This document shows, in pieces, positions 9,007 through 19,311 of a DNA stretch of 64,000 nt. The position numbers were made by a program, and so were the translations under genes. The stretch covers positions 682,001 to 746,000 of the forward strand of contig NZ_JBHSWE010000001.1 in the NCBI RefSeq assembly GCF_042661465.1, read 5' to 3'. The notes under the pieces are model-generated. The model was not told the origin of the DNA and did no database searches. It saw only the letters and a list, made by a program, of their open reading frames with translations. This stretch comes from Marinobacterium_A aestuariivivens. Lineage in GTDB: Bacteria > Pseudomonadota > Gammaproteobacteria > Pseudomonadales > Balneatricaceae. The first letter of the stretch is position 1. The number at the start of each line of letters is the position of its first letter.

Positions 9007-9782
9007 TCAATGCGCCATGATATGGTCGCCCGCATCGACGAAGAGGTTGCTTCCGGTGAGATTCGCGCCCAGATCGCTGACCAGGAAGGCGGCCAGGGTG
9101 CCGACATCCCGCGGCGTGCCGAGGCGGTGCAATGGCGCCCGTTCAACCGCGCTGCCCATCAGCGCATCGAACTGCTCGATACCGGACGCCGCGCGGGTCG
9201 GCATCGGCCCCGGCGACAGCGAGTGGACCCGGATGTTGCGTGGTCCCAGTTCTGCCGCCATGTAACGCACCGAGCTCTCCAGCGCAGCCTTGACCGGCCC
9301 CATCAGGTTGTAGTGCTCGACCACCTTTTCCGAGCCGTAGTAACTCATTGTCAACAGGGTCCCGCCGGCCGTCATCAGCGGCTCCGCCAGCTTCGCCATG
9401 CGGATAAAGGAGTGGCAGGAGATATCCATCGCCCGGGCGAAGCCCTCGGGAGAGGAATCCAGCAGGCGCCCATGCAGCTCCTCGATCGGCGACCAGGCAA
9501 TGGAGTGAATGAGGAAGTCGACCCGGCGCCAGGTTTCGGCGACCATTTCGAACAGCGCGTTCAGCTCTTTCGCGCGGGAGACATCGCAGCGCAGCAGCAG
9601 GGACGCTCCGAGCCGGTCTGCCAGCGGTGCCACATGGGGTTGCGCCTTGTCATTGAGATAGGTGACGCAGAGGTCCGCGCCGGCCTCCTCAGTGCCGCAG
9701 CACAGCCGTAGGCGATGCTTTGTTCATTGGCGATTCCCAGCACTATGCCCTTCTTGCCGCTCAGATCGATGGCCAGACTCAT
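9007..9782 (-). CDS. fabI: FabI-like enoyl-ACP reductase (one frameshift)
   Basis: 258 aa after repair. A short-chain dehydrogenase with the FabI form of the active site: SYYGSEKVVEHYN...GPVK, giving Tyr-x6-Lys, and the FabI-style GKKGIVLGIANEQSIA cofactor loop. It would reduce enoyl-ACP in fatty acid elongation. One G is missing near 9690 (AL-RE-AGADL). It lies downstream of a GAF-PAS gene rather than in a fatty acid cluster, so it could be a second or specialised copy. Confidence 0.78.
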
Positions 9783-9903
9783 TGGATATCCTTCCCCGGT
9801 TTGTGTGACGGAAGCTCGGGACGGCTCCGTTGCGATAAGGCGGGATGTTAGACGCAGATGTTGGCGAATGCCAGCGGGCAACTATTGCAGGTGCCCGGGA
9901 CGC

Positions 9904-11210
9904 TCAGTGACGCAATGGCAGAACCACCAGAGTGCCGACCTGGCGCTGTCGCAGGCGAATCGGCAACCGACGACACTGCGAGAGCCAGGGCGGCATCGAC
10001 ACAGAGACCTCTTCCGCATCCAGGTCCAGCGCCGGCAAACGGGTCTGGGGCGTGAGTGCCAGGTCCGCACCCAGCGCCTTCAGCGCCCGGTGGGCCAGGC
10101 TGCTGGCCTTGACCAGGCGTCCGCGACGGTCGAAAGCCAGCACCCCGTCGCTTTGCCAGCTGCGAAAGGCCTCCCTGGAGCCTTCGATCACCTGTTCGCG
10201 GCAGCGAAAATAGCCGGCCACAAGATTGGCTTCGATCAGGCGTGCGGCCTGGATCGCGAAGTCCAGCGAATGACGCTGGTAGCTGTAGGTCCGGCCAGAC
10301 AGATCCAGTACCCCCAGCACGCGGCCATCGTGGGGGTCCCGAATCACGTCGGCAGAACAGGTATAGCGCTTGATGCCGGCGCAGAAGTGCTCGGCGCCGT
10401 AGAGCTGGATCGGTTCCGCCGACGCCAGGGCCGTACCGATGGCATTGGTCCCCACGGCCTCTTCGCCCCAGAGCCCCCTTCCACCAGATTGACGCTGGCG
10501 GCCGTGCCGCGCATGCGCCGGTCCCCCGCGGTATCCAGGATCAACCCCTGGTCATCGGCCAGAAAGACCAGGCTGTCGGAATGAAACAGCAGCTCGCCGA
10601 CACGTTGCATTACTGGCCGTGCCGCATCCAGCATCTCGGCACGGCGGTAGCGCCGATATTCGAGCTGCTCCCGGTCCGCCACCAGCGGCGCCTCGCGCAG
10701 CTCCGGATCGACCCGCCGCTGGCAGCGCCGCCAGGAATCCTCGACCACGGGCCTGATCGCCCCGCTGGCATAATCCTGGTCCTGCACGAAGCGCTCCCAG
10801 ATTGACAGCAGCTGAGTGTGATCCTCGGGGTTGCTGAGCCGGTGGGCCGGATCCCGCATCTGGGCCGTGGCCAGAGCCGCCTGCTCCCGGGTGAAGAAGT
10901 GGTCCTGACGCACGAAACCGGCCACCACCCCGGGCTTGACCGCCGTCACCCGCCCGTTCTCCTGGCGCGCCACCACAAGATCGTCCGGCAAGCCGTCAAG
11001 CACGTGCATGGGCGCCTCCAGCCCGTTGACGAACCGGGACGGATGCACCGTCCCGGTATCCATATCGTAGAAGGCCGGGCGAAATCCCAGGGACCTGTTG
11101 CCTGCACTGACGCCGCCGCTGCCCCGGAAGACCTCGTTCTGTCGACTCAGCGCTTCGAGGGTCAGCTCGGTCAGCACCTCGTGGGGCCTTATGCTCTGTC
11201 TGACTGCCAT
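9904..11210 (-). CDS. GAF-PAS sensor protein, AcoR-like but without AAA+ or HTH (one frameshift)
   Basis: 435 aa after repair of a G5 run at 10474-10478. Residues about 1-110 are an unassigned domain (GFRPAFYDMDTGTVHPSRF). Next comes the GAF region typical of AcoR-type activators (SWRRCQRR, GEEAVGTNAIGTALAS, AEHFCAG, RVLGVLDLSGR), then a PAS-like segment (DGVLAFDRRGRLVKASS). The protein ends there, where AcoR relatives continue into a sigma-54 AAA+ domain and HTH. Only about 120 bases separate the stop from fabI, so no lost domain is hidden downstream. Confidence 0.72.
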
Positions 11211-11432
11211 GGACTGTTTCCGGTTATCCGGCCTGCCAGCCCGCCTGCAATCACCCACCGCGCCCGCATCTGCAGACGTCGACAATGGCATCCGGACTGC
11301 GCCGGGGACTGGCATCACGGTCATTGTCTGATTATGAGTATAGACAGAGGAGGAGTCCCGCGATGCAGTACCTGGCCTGACCGTTTCCGGCGAAGCGCCG
11401 GTCCCCGGAACCCGATCAGCCGGACCTGGATA

Positions 11433-14400
11433 TCAGGCGGCCCGGAGCTGCGTCACCTCGAAATCGCTGCCGCTTACCTCGAAGGCGCAGCGCCGACTCA
11501 GCAGCAAGAACGCTGCCGGGACGAAATAGAACGACAGCAAAGTGGTCAGGACGGTGCCTCCGGCTATCACGATAGCGAAGGGCGGCCAGAAGCCGCCACC
11601 GGCCAGGATCAGCGGCAGAAAGCCGCCCACCGTGGTGATGGTGGTCGAAGTGATGTGGCGCGAACAGCCTCGCACTGCGGCGACGATGGCGGCGCGGTCG
11701 CCGCGCGCCGCCGCCGGATCCGCCTTCAGTTCGGCCAGGATCACGATCGCCGCGTTGATCGCCAGTCCCATCAGACCCAACAGGCCGATAATGCCGGTAA
11801 AGCCGAACGCATAGTCGAACAGCCGGATGCTCAGCAGCCCGAGGCCCGCCGACTGGACGGCGGTCACCAGGATCAGTGCGCTGAGACGGAAGGAGTTAAA
11901 CGACAGCACCAGCACGGTCACCAATAGCGAGACGATCAACCCGATGCTGGCCAGCAGATTGCCGACAGCATCGTTGCGGCCCGCCGATTCGCCGCCGAAC
12001 TCCATCCGGTAGCCCATTGGCAGGCTGAAGCCGGCCGCGTCCAACCGGCTGCGGTAGTCGGCCAGCACCGTCGACGGCAGCACGCCGGCACGCACATAGC
12101 CTTCGATCACGTTGACGCGCTGGCCATCCCGTCGCGGTATCGCGCCCCGGCTGGGCCTGAGTTCCAGGTCTGCCAGCGCCGACAACGGCACGGCGTCGTC
12201 CGAGCGCGGCGAAACCAGGCTCAGGCTGGCAAGGTCCTGCAGCTCCTGCCGTCCCTCGCCGGCAACGCGCACCCGGACCGGGATGGACTCGGTGGCTTCC
12301 AGCACCGTGCCGCCGGTCACGCCATGGAGCGCCCCTTGCAGCTGCGCCGCCATTTCGGTCAGGCTCAGGCCGCTGAGCCGGCCCGCTTCCTCGTCGACAT
12401 CGAGCCAGAGCTTGGGCGTGCCCGGCTGCAGAGTCGCACGGCTGTGAATCACGTAGTCGGTGTTGGTCAGGATACGCCGTGCCTCCTGCCCCAGCGTTTG
12501 TAGCCTGTCCAGGTTGGGCCCGTACAGCCTCAGTTCGATCGGCGCCTGGAACGGCGGCCCCTGTTCCAGCTTGCGCACCAGCACCTGCGCCCCGGGCAGG
12601 CGTTCGTCGAACTCGCGCTGTAAGCGGGGAATCAGGCGGTTGGCGGTACGGGCGTCGGTTGCGCTGACCATCGCCTGGGCATAGTTCGGCGTCCCCTGCC
12701 GCCCCCCAGCAGGTTGTAATAGAAGGAGGGCGCGCTGTTTCCGATGAACCATTGTACCCGCTGGATGCCGTCGGCCCGCTGCAGCAGGGTGCTGACGCGT
12801 TCGGCGGTGGCGCGGGTTTCCACCAGGCTGGTCTGCGCCGGCAGGTACAGCTCAATCTGGAACATGTCGCGGTCCGACGGCGGGAAGAACTGCTCCCGCA
12901 GCTGGCCGGCGCCGAAAAAGCCGGCCAGCGGCAGCAGGCAAAGCATCGCCAGCGTTAACCAGGGCCAGCGCAGTGCGCCCTCCAGCGAACGGCGGAAACG
13001 GGTCGCCAGGTTCAGCGGCCGGATGCCGGTGCGGTACCAGCGTTCCCGGCCCGGGTCTGGGCGGATAAAGCGTCCCGCCAGCGCCGCCAGCAGGCTGTGG
13101 GCGATCAACCAGGAGCCGATCAGCGAAAAGATAACGCTCAGCGCGATGCCGCCGACAAACTCGCCCGCCGGTCCCGGCATCAACACGATCGGCATGAACG
13201 CCAGTATGGTGGTCAGGGTCGAGCCGAGCAGCGGCAGCCAGAGGTGCCGGATCGATCCGGACACCGCCGCCAGCGCCGCCTCGCCCCGCTGTCGGCGCTG
13301 CTGAATGCTGTCGACCATGACAATGGCGTTGTCCACCATGATGCCCAGTGCCACCACCAGCCCGGTAACCGACATCTGGTGGATCGGCAGGCCGTAAACT
13401 TTCATCAGCGCCAGGGTGAAGAGCACCGTCAGCGGTAGCGCCAGCGAGACGATCAGTGCCGAGCGCCAGCCCAGGGTCACCAGCAACACCAGCGCGATCA
13501 GGCAGAAGCCGATCAGGATGTTTTCGACCAGCTCGCCAAGGCGTCGCTCGGTATAGCGATTCTGGTCGAACAGGATCTCGGCCTCGACTTCCGCCGGCAA
13601 CTGCGCCGCGACTTCGGCCAGGCCGGCGCGCAGGCCCTGGCTCCAGCGGTCGATGCGCAGGTCCGGCAGCATGCGTACCGCGACCACCACGGCGGGACGG
13701 CCATCGACCAGTGCCAGTTCATCCGCCGGAGTTTTCAGGGAGCGCTGCACCCCGGCGAGGTCACCGACGCGCATCAGGTAGCCCCGCGCATCGCTGGCCA
13801 GCGGTACGGCGCGGATCCGGTCCAGGGAATCCAGCGCCCCGGTCAGCTCCACCTGCAGCTGGTTGAGGTCGTTGTGCAGCTCGCCGGCGGGCACCTTGGC
13901 GTCCGCCTGGGCGATTCGTCCGGCAATTGCGGCCGGCGTCAGCTGCAGGCTGCTACTCAGCTGTGGGTCGATCTCGACCAGGATCTCCTCGTACTGTTCG
14001 CCAAAGAGTTCGACGAAGTCGGTGCCCGGCAGCCCGCGCATGCGGTCCCGCAACAGCTCGCCGTAGCGCCCCAACACCGCCAGATCCGGATCACCCTCGC
14101 CGCGCCATGTCAACGCGATCAGGCTGGTGAAAGCGTAGCCGCGGTTGTCGTCCAGTTCCGGCTTGCCGGCCCCGGCGGGCAGTTCGGCTTCGACGTCTCC
14201 GAGCAGGTCACGGGCACGGGACCAGACCGGTATCGTATCGGTCACCTGATCCTTGAGCTCCAGCCGGACAATCGAGATGCCCGGGCGCGATGTCGAGCTC
14301 AGGTGCTCGATCTCCGGCAGCTCGCGCAGGCGGTTTTCGATCTTCTCGGACAGCAGCGCCTCGACGCGTTCGGCACTGGCGCCGGGCAGCGCGGTGATGA

Positions 14401-14530
14401 CCATCGCGACCCGGTTGAGAATGCGCGGATCTTCGGTGCGCGGCAGCGTCGCCAGCGCGCCCAGCCCGGCCACCAGCAGGATGGCGATACAGAGCGTCAG
14501 CAGACGCCCGTTCTGCAGCCAACGGCTCAT
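11433..14530 (-). CDS. RND efflux pump inner-membrane subunit (one frameshift)
   Basis: About 1032 aa after repair of a G run at 12702-12707. AcrB-type resistance-nodulation-division transporter: helix 1, a large periplasmic loop, helices 2-6 including GIMVDNAIVMVD with the paired Asp residues of proton relay, a second porter loop and C-terminal helices. It overlaps the adaptor gene by four bases (ATGA). No outer-membrane factor is adjacent, so it presumably borrows a TolC homologue. Substrates are unknown. Confidence 0.87.
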
Positions 14531-15678
14531 GGCGTGGTTCCCGCCAGCCGTTCGTCCGCCGCCAGCCGGACCATCTGCCCCGGCACCAGCCGTTGCAGAC
14601 CGGCCGTAAGCACACGCTCGCCCTCCTGCAGCGTGCCACTGACGTAAGCTCGCTCGGCCGTGGCGTGCAGTACCTGTACGTTGCGACTCTGCAGCGCATA
14701 GAGCTGGCCGTCACCGGTCGGCTCAAGGGTGTAAAGGTTCCAGAGCCCGCGGGGCGCATCGGTCAGCGCGGTCAACGGTACCCAGAAGCCCGGCGTCCTG
14801 TAATGCTGCTCCAGCGACAGCCAGGCACGCTGGCCGTTGACCAGGCCGGTATTGCGGGGCAGTTCGAAGCGCAACTGCACGGTTCGGGTGACCGGATCGA
14901 CATCGGCGCCGGCGGTCAGCAAACGTGCCCGATATTGCCTGTCGCCGACGCGCAGATCACGGGATACCTTCGCTGCGATCTGGTCGACCAGTTCGACCGG
15001 CACGCCGACCCGGACTTCCGGGGCCCACTGCTGCAGCAACGTCAACACCGGCGCACCAGCGCCGACCACTTCACCCTCGTCCACCCGCCGTTCGCTGACC
15101 ACCGCATCGAAGGGTGCCCGCAAAGCGGATTTTTCAATGCGCAGGCGATTGGCGGCGATGGCGGCCTCGACGTTGCGCCGTTTCGCCTGCAGGCCCAGTT
15201 GCCGGGCCTGCAACTCGTCGAGCGTCTGATCCGACGCGTAGCCGCGGTTCTGCAGTGCGTGCTGGCGCTTGAGGCTGGCGCGGATCAGGGCAAGTTCCGC
15301 ATCGACCTGCTCATGCTGCGCCTGCAACTGCCGGCCTTCCACCTCGAGCAGTTCGATGTTCTGCTGCGCCAGCAATTGGCCGTGCGCAACCTTGTCGCCC
15401 TCGTTGACGAGAATCCGGGCAACCTTGCCATGCTGTTCGAAACCGACACTGGCATTCTGCCGCATCTGCACTTTGCCGACAAAAGTCCGCGGGACGCTGT
15501 AACCGGTCTGGTACTGCAGCAGCACGCTTTGTGCCGGATGATACCGGGGACCCGCGGCGTCGGTGGCAGCGCTGTCACTGCAGCCGCCGAGCATCGCCAA
15601 TGCCCCGGAGAGGACCAGGATAAATGCCGGCCCACCCGCATTTTTCAGAAGCCGGAAAAGCAACCGCTGCCTGTTCAT
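14527..15678 (-). CDS. RND periplasmic adaptor (membrane fusion) lipoprotein
   Basis: 383 aa. The signal peptide ends in the lipobox LGGC (Cys near residue 33), so it is anchored as a lipoprotein. A barrel-sandwich/lipoyl half (GKVARILVNEGDKVAHGQLLA), an alpha-helical hairpin (residues about 105-175) and a second lipoyl half (ALRAPFDAVVSERRVDEGEVV) follow. It links the RND pump to an outer-membrane channel. First gene of the pump operon, facing tetR with operators between them. Confidence 0.88.
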   Translation of the reverse strand: MNRQRLLFRLLKNAGGPAFILVLSGALAMLGGCSDSAATDAAGPRYHPAQSVLLQYQTGYSVPRTFVGKVQMRQNASVGFEQHGKVARILVNEGDKVAHGQLLAQQNIELLEVEGRQLQAQHEQVDAELALIRASLKRQHALQNRGYASDQTLDELQARQLGLQAKRRNVEAAIAANRLRIEKSALRAPFDAVVSERRVDEGEVVGAGAPVLTLLQQWAPEVRVGVPVELVDQIAAKVSRDLRVGDRQYRARLLTAGADVDPVTRTVQLRFELPRNTGLVNGQRAWLSLEQHYRTPGFWVPLTALTDAPRGLWNLYTLEPTGDGQLYALQSRNVQVLHATAERAYVSGTLQEGERVLTAGLQRLVPGQMVRLAADERLAGTTP

Positions 15679-15708
15679 GCTACATTCGCCCCAGGTGAAG
15701 GAACTTAA

Positions 15709-15723
15709 ACTGGACCGTCCAGT
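15709..15723. promoter_or_regulatory. TetR-type operator 1
   Basis: Perfect palindrome ACTGGAC-C-GTCCAGT between the pump operon and tetR. A second copy with the same arms lies 44 bases away, and a weaker half-matching site at 15730-15744 sits midway. Confidence 0.75.
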
Positions 15724-15752
15724 CCATTAACTTGGCAGTCTAGTAACATCAA

Positions 15753-15767
15753 ACTGGACTGTCCAGT
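15753..15767. promoter_or_regulatory. TetR-type operator 2
   Basis: Perfect palindrome ACTGGAC-T-GTCCAGT, 17 bases before the tetR start. Identical arms to operator 1. Two sites four helical turns apart suit control of both divergent promoters by the TetR dimer. Confidence 0.75.
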
Positions 15768-15784
15768 ATGATAATTGGTGATCG

Positions 15785-16425
15785 ATGAACAACAGCAGAA
15801 GCAAGAGCGAAGAAAAGGGTTTTCAGATCCTGGACGCGGCGGTGGAACTCTTTACAGAACAGGGATTTGCCAGCACCAGCATGGACCAGATCGCGAAACG
15901 CGCCGGGGTATCGAAGCAGACCGTCTACAGCCACTACGGCAGCAAGGAGGAGTTGTTCGTCGCGGCGATCGGTTGCAAATGCATCGCCCACCAGCTGACG
16001 CCCGAGCTGTTCGATCCGTCTTCAGATCCCCGAAGCCAGCTGCTGAGCGTCGCCCGGCAATTCGCCGACCTGATGATGTCCCGCGAATCGGTTCAGGTCG
16101 CCCGTACCTGCATCAGCGAAGCCGAGACCTACCCGCAGCTGTCACAACTGTTCTACGAAGCCGGCCCCGAACGTGTCATCGGCCTGCTGACAGCGCTGCT
16201 CGAACGGTTCAACCGCAGCGGCCGACTGTGCATACCCGAACCCGCTTCGCGGCCGTGCAGTTTCTCAAGATGGTGCAGGGCGAACAACGCATGCGCCTGG
16301 AATTCAATGTCGGCGGATTGATGGCCGACGACGAGTACCAACGCTACCTGACGCTGTGCGTCGATATGTTCCTGCGCGCCTACGCCCCTGTCGACAACGA
16401 CGCTGCAACTCCTACACTGAGGTAG
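15785..16425 (+). CDS. TetR-family repressor of the RND pump (one frameshift)
   Basis: 213 aa after repair. The N-terminal HTH is clear (residues about 12-58, GFASTSMDQIAKRAGVSKQT VYSHYGSKEELF), with the ligand-binding helical domain after it. One base is missing near 16224-16230; the true frame continues RFAAVQFLKMVQGEQRM. Divergent from the adaptor-pump operon with two perfect palindromes between, the standard autoregulated efflux arrangement. Confidence 0.87.
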
Positions 16426-16459
16426 TAGGGAGCATAAAGGCACGGCCGGCGAGGCGCGA

Positions 16460-17809
16460 ATGGCAGACGATTTCTATCTCAGGTTCTGGGGCGTGCGGGG
16501 ATCCTGCCCCTGCCCGGGGCCCGACACCCTGACCTATGGCGGCAACACCTCCTGTATCGAGGTGCGGGCTGGCGACCATATGCTGATACTGGATGCCGGT
16601 ACCGGGCTGCAGCCGCTCGGCGAAAGCCTGCGCGCCCGGGATGGGATCGAGGCCGACATCCTGCTGAGCCATATTCACTACGATCATATTCTCGGCCTGC
16701 CGTTCTTCAGGCCTGCCTATCATCCGCAAAGTCACCTGCGGATCTGGGCCGGGGACTGCAACGGCGGTATCGCAGTGGCGATGCACCGTTTCGTCCAGCC
16801 GCCCTTTTTCCCGGTACCGCTGCAACAGATGTCGGCGCGTTTCAGCTTTCGTGATTTCAGTGCCGGCGACGAGCTGAAACTGGCACCGGAGATCCGGGTG
16901 CGTACCGTGGCCCTGAATCATCCGGATGGCGCCACCGGCTATCGCATCGACTACGACGGCCGCTCGATCTGCTATATCACCGATACCGAGCATCCGGACC
17001 AGGGCTACGACCGCGACATCGCGGACCTGGTCCGGGATGCCGATATTGTTGTCTACGACGCCACCTACAATGACGAAGACTATCCGGCCCATGTCGGCTG
17101 GGGGCATTCGACCTGGGAGGCAGGCCTGGCGCTCTGCGAACAGGCCAATGCCCGTATTCTGGTGGTCTTTCACCATGCGCCCGAGCGCACCGATGCCGAA
17201 CTCGCGGTTCTCGATCAGGAGCTGGACCGCAGGCGTCCGGGATCCCTGGTCGCCCGGGAAGGCATGGTGCTGAACCCTGAAGCCCCCGACGCGAAAGTTC
17301 TGAACGCAGGAGACGCCATGTCAGACGCAAGACTGAAGCTGCTGCAACAGATGCCGATCTTCGGAGGCATCACCGACGACGTACTGGCCTTTCTGCTTGC
17401 ACGCAGCCGGATCCTGACCTGCAATGCCGGCGACTACTTTTTCAACGAGGGCGACCCCGCGGGGGAACTCTACGTGCTGGAGAAGGGCCGCGTGGAGATC
17501 CTGAGAAACTGGCAGGAACAGGAATACCGCATCAGCACCATGGCCCAGGGCGACTGCTTCGGCGAGATGGCGCTGATCGACTTTTGCCCCCGCAGTGCCA
17601 GCGTGCGCGCCCTCGAGGACTGCAGCGCCATCGAACTGTCGGCCTCGGCCCTGCACGAGCTGTACGAAAAGGACCCCGGTCAGTTCACCATGATCTACAT
17701 GAACCTGGCCCGCGAACTGAGCCGCCGGCTGCGCGAGGTCAACGACCTGTTGTTCCAGGCCACCATCCAGGTGCGCCGGCACGAGAACGACTGCATCCAT
17801 CCCACCTGA
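16460..17809 (+). CDS. Metallo-beta-lactamase-fold hydrolase fused to cNMP-binding domain
   Basis: 449 aa. Residues 1-280 are a metallo-beta-lactamase fold with H71, H73, D75 and H76 of the HxHxDH metal site (SHIHYDHILG), and later ligands in ITDTEH and FHHAPE. Residues 287-449 are a cyclic-nucleotide-binding domain (GDYFFNEGDPAGELYVLEKG, GDCFGEMALIDFCPRSASVR). ATG 17318 (Met287) is in frame and preceded by AGGAGA at good spacing, so a free cNMP-binding protein could also be made. A TGA in another frame at 17301 just before that RBS raises the possibility of two genes joined by one extra base. Substrate unknown. Confidence 0.8.
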   Translation: MADDFYLRFWGVRGSCPCPGPDTLTYGGNTSCIEVRAGDHMLILDAGTGLQPLGESLRARDGIEADILLSHIHYDHILGLPFFRPAYHPQSHLRIWAGDCNGGIAVAMHRFVQPPFFPVPLQQMSARFSFRDFSAGDELKLAPEIRVRTVALNHPDGATGYRIDYDGRSICYITDTEHPDQGYDRDIADLVRDADIVVYDATYNDEDYPAHVGWGHSTWEAGLALCEQANARILVVFHHAPERTDAELAVLDQELDRRRPGSLVAREGMVLNPEAPDAKVLNAGDAMSDARLKLLQQMPIFGGITDDVLAFLLARSRILTCNAGDYFFNEGDPAGELYVLEKGRVEILRNWQEQEYRISTMAQGDCFGEMALIDFCPRSASVRALEDCSAIELSASALHELYEKDPGQFTMIYMNLARELSRRLREVNDLLFQATIQVRRHENDCIHPT

Positions 17810-17815
17810 ACGGCA

Positions 17816-19309
17816 TCAGGCCCCCGGATGCAGGGCCGACAGCTGCTGCCGGTAGCGAGCGTAGCTGTCACCGTAGGCGGCGACCGCCGCTGCATCCGGC
17901 TCCACCGCGCAGCTATCGTCCAGCGCGACGTAGCGCTCGCAGAGCGCATCCAGCGCGAGTGGTGTCCCCTTTTCATGGCTTTCGCACCAAACCGCCTGCA
18001 GGGCGCCACCGAGCGCCGCCGCCTCGCCGATGGTCGGGCACAGGACGCGGGTATCCATGATATCGGCGACCATCTGACGCCAGAACGGACTCCTGGCGCC
18101 GCCGCCGATCAGGCGCAGCTCGCGCGTCGCGATGCCCGAGTCGCGCAGCAGGTCCAGCCCGTAGCGCAGGCCGAAGGTGGTGCCCTCCAGCACCGCACGA
18201 CAGAGGTTGGCGGCGTTGAGGTTCTGCATGTTCAGTCCCAGCAGGCTGCCGGTTGCCCCGGGTAGCGCCGGTACCCGTTCGCCGCTGAGAAACGGCAGCA
18301 TGGTGACGCCGTCGCAGCCGATTGGCGCCCGGGCCGCCTCGGCGTTGAACTGCACCAGATCCAGGCCGAACATCTCCCGCACCGCATTGGCGGTGCCGGT
18401 CAGGTTCATGGTGCAGATCAGCGGCAGCCAGCCATTGCTCGACGAGCAGAACGGCGCCACGAGCGCCCGCTGCTGCTGCGGCGCCCGTTCCGAAAAGGCG
18501 TAGAGCGTGCCCGAGGTGCCGAGACTCAGAGTGACGACGCCACCACGAATATTGCCCGTACCGATGGCGCCCATCATGTTGTCACCCCCACCGCTGGCAA
18601 CCAAAACGTCGTCACCCAGCCCCAGCTCTCGTCCCACATCGGGGCGCACCCGGCCGACCGGCTGCTGCGCCTCCAGCAGCGGCGGCAGGGCGCGCTCGAG
18701 ACGGCCGGACGGCTCGATCAGCCCCAGCACCTCGGGTGCCCAGCGCCGTGTGCGGATATCGAAATAGCCGGTGCCCGAAGCGTCTCCGTATTCGGCGGCG
18801 ATCTCGCCGCTGAGCCAGTAATTGAGATAATCGTGGGGCAGCAGGAGATGGGCGATGCGGTCGAAGTTCTCCGGCTCCTGTGTTTTGAGCCAGAGCAGTT
18901 TCGACAGCGTGTAGCCGGTGGCGGGCACCAGCCCGAGCTGTTCCATCGACCCCTGTTCGCCGCCGAGGCGATGCAAAAGCTCGGCGTTCTGCGGCGCCGT
19001 TTCGGTATCGCACCAGAGCTTGGCCGGCCGGATCACCTCACCCCGCGCGTCCAGCGCCACCAGCCCGTGCTGCTGGCCGGACACTCCGATTGCCCGGATC
19101 GCGCGGCTGTCGATATCGGCACGCTCCAGTGCATCGCGGTAGGCCCGCCGGAATGCATCGACCCACCATCGCGGCTCCTGCTCGCGCAGCCCGGAGGCTT
19201 CGCTGATCAGCGCGTGGGCCGCATAGCCCTCGCCCCGTAGGCCGCCCTTTTCCGGATCCAGGATCACCACCTTGGTGCCCTGGGTCCCGCAATCCACGCC
19301 CAGATACAT
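17816..19309 (-). CDS. mtlY: Xylulokinase (FGGY family)
   Basis: 497 aa. Phosphorylates D-xylulose to D-xylulose 5-phosphate. FGGY motifs are present: DCGTQGTKVVILD (phosphate-binding strand), GVSGQQHGLV, the catalytic region SGGGDNMMGAIGTG and C-terminal RLIGGGARSPFWRQM. Last gene of the polyol operon, two bases after tkt, feeding the pentose phosphate genes beside it. Named by analogy with pseudomonad mtlY; xylB is the general name. Confidence 0.92.
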   Translation of the reverse strand: MYLGVDCGTQGTKVVILDPEKGGLRGEGYAAHALISEASGLREQEPRWWVDAFRRAYRDALERADIDSRAIRAIGVSGQQHGLVALDARGEVIRPAKLWCDTETAPQNAELLHRLGGEQGSMEQLGLVPATGYTLSKLLWLKTQEPENFDRIAHLLLPHDYLNYWLSGEIAAEYGDASGTGYFDIRTRRWAPEVLGLIEPSGRLERALPPLLEAQQPVGRVRPDVGRELGLGDDVLVASGGGDNMMGAIGTGNIRGGVVTLSLGTSGTLYAFSERAPQQQRALVAPFCSSSNGWLPLICTMNLTGTANAVREMFGLDLVQFNAEAARAPIGCDGVTMLPFLSGERVPALPGATGSLLGLNMQNLNAANLCRAVLEGTTFGLRYGLDLLRDSGIATRELRLIGGGARSPFWRQMVADIMDTRVLCPTIGEAAALGGALQAVWCESHEKGTPLALDALCERYVALDDSCAVEPDAAAVAAYGDSYARYRQQLSALHPGA

Positions 19310-19311
19310 AC

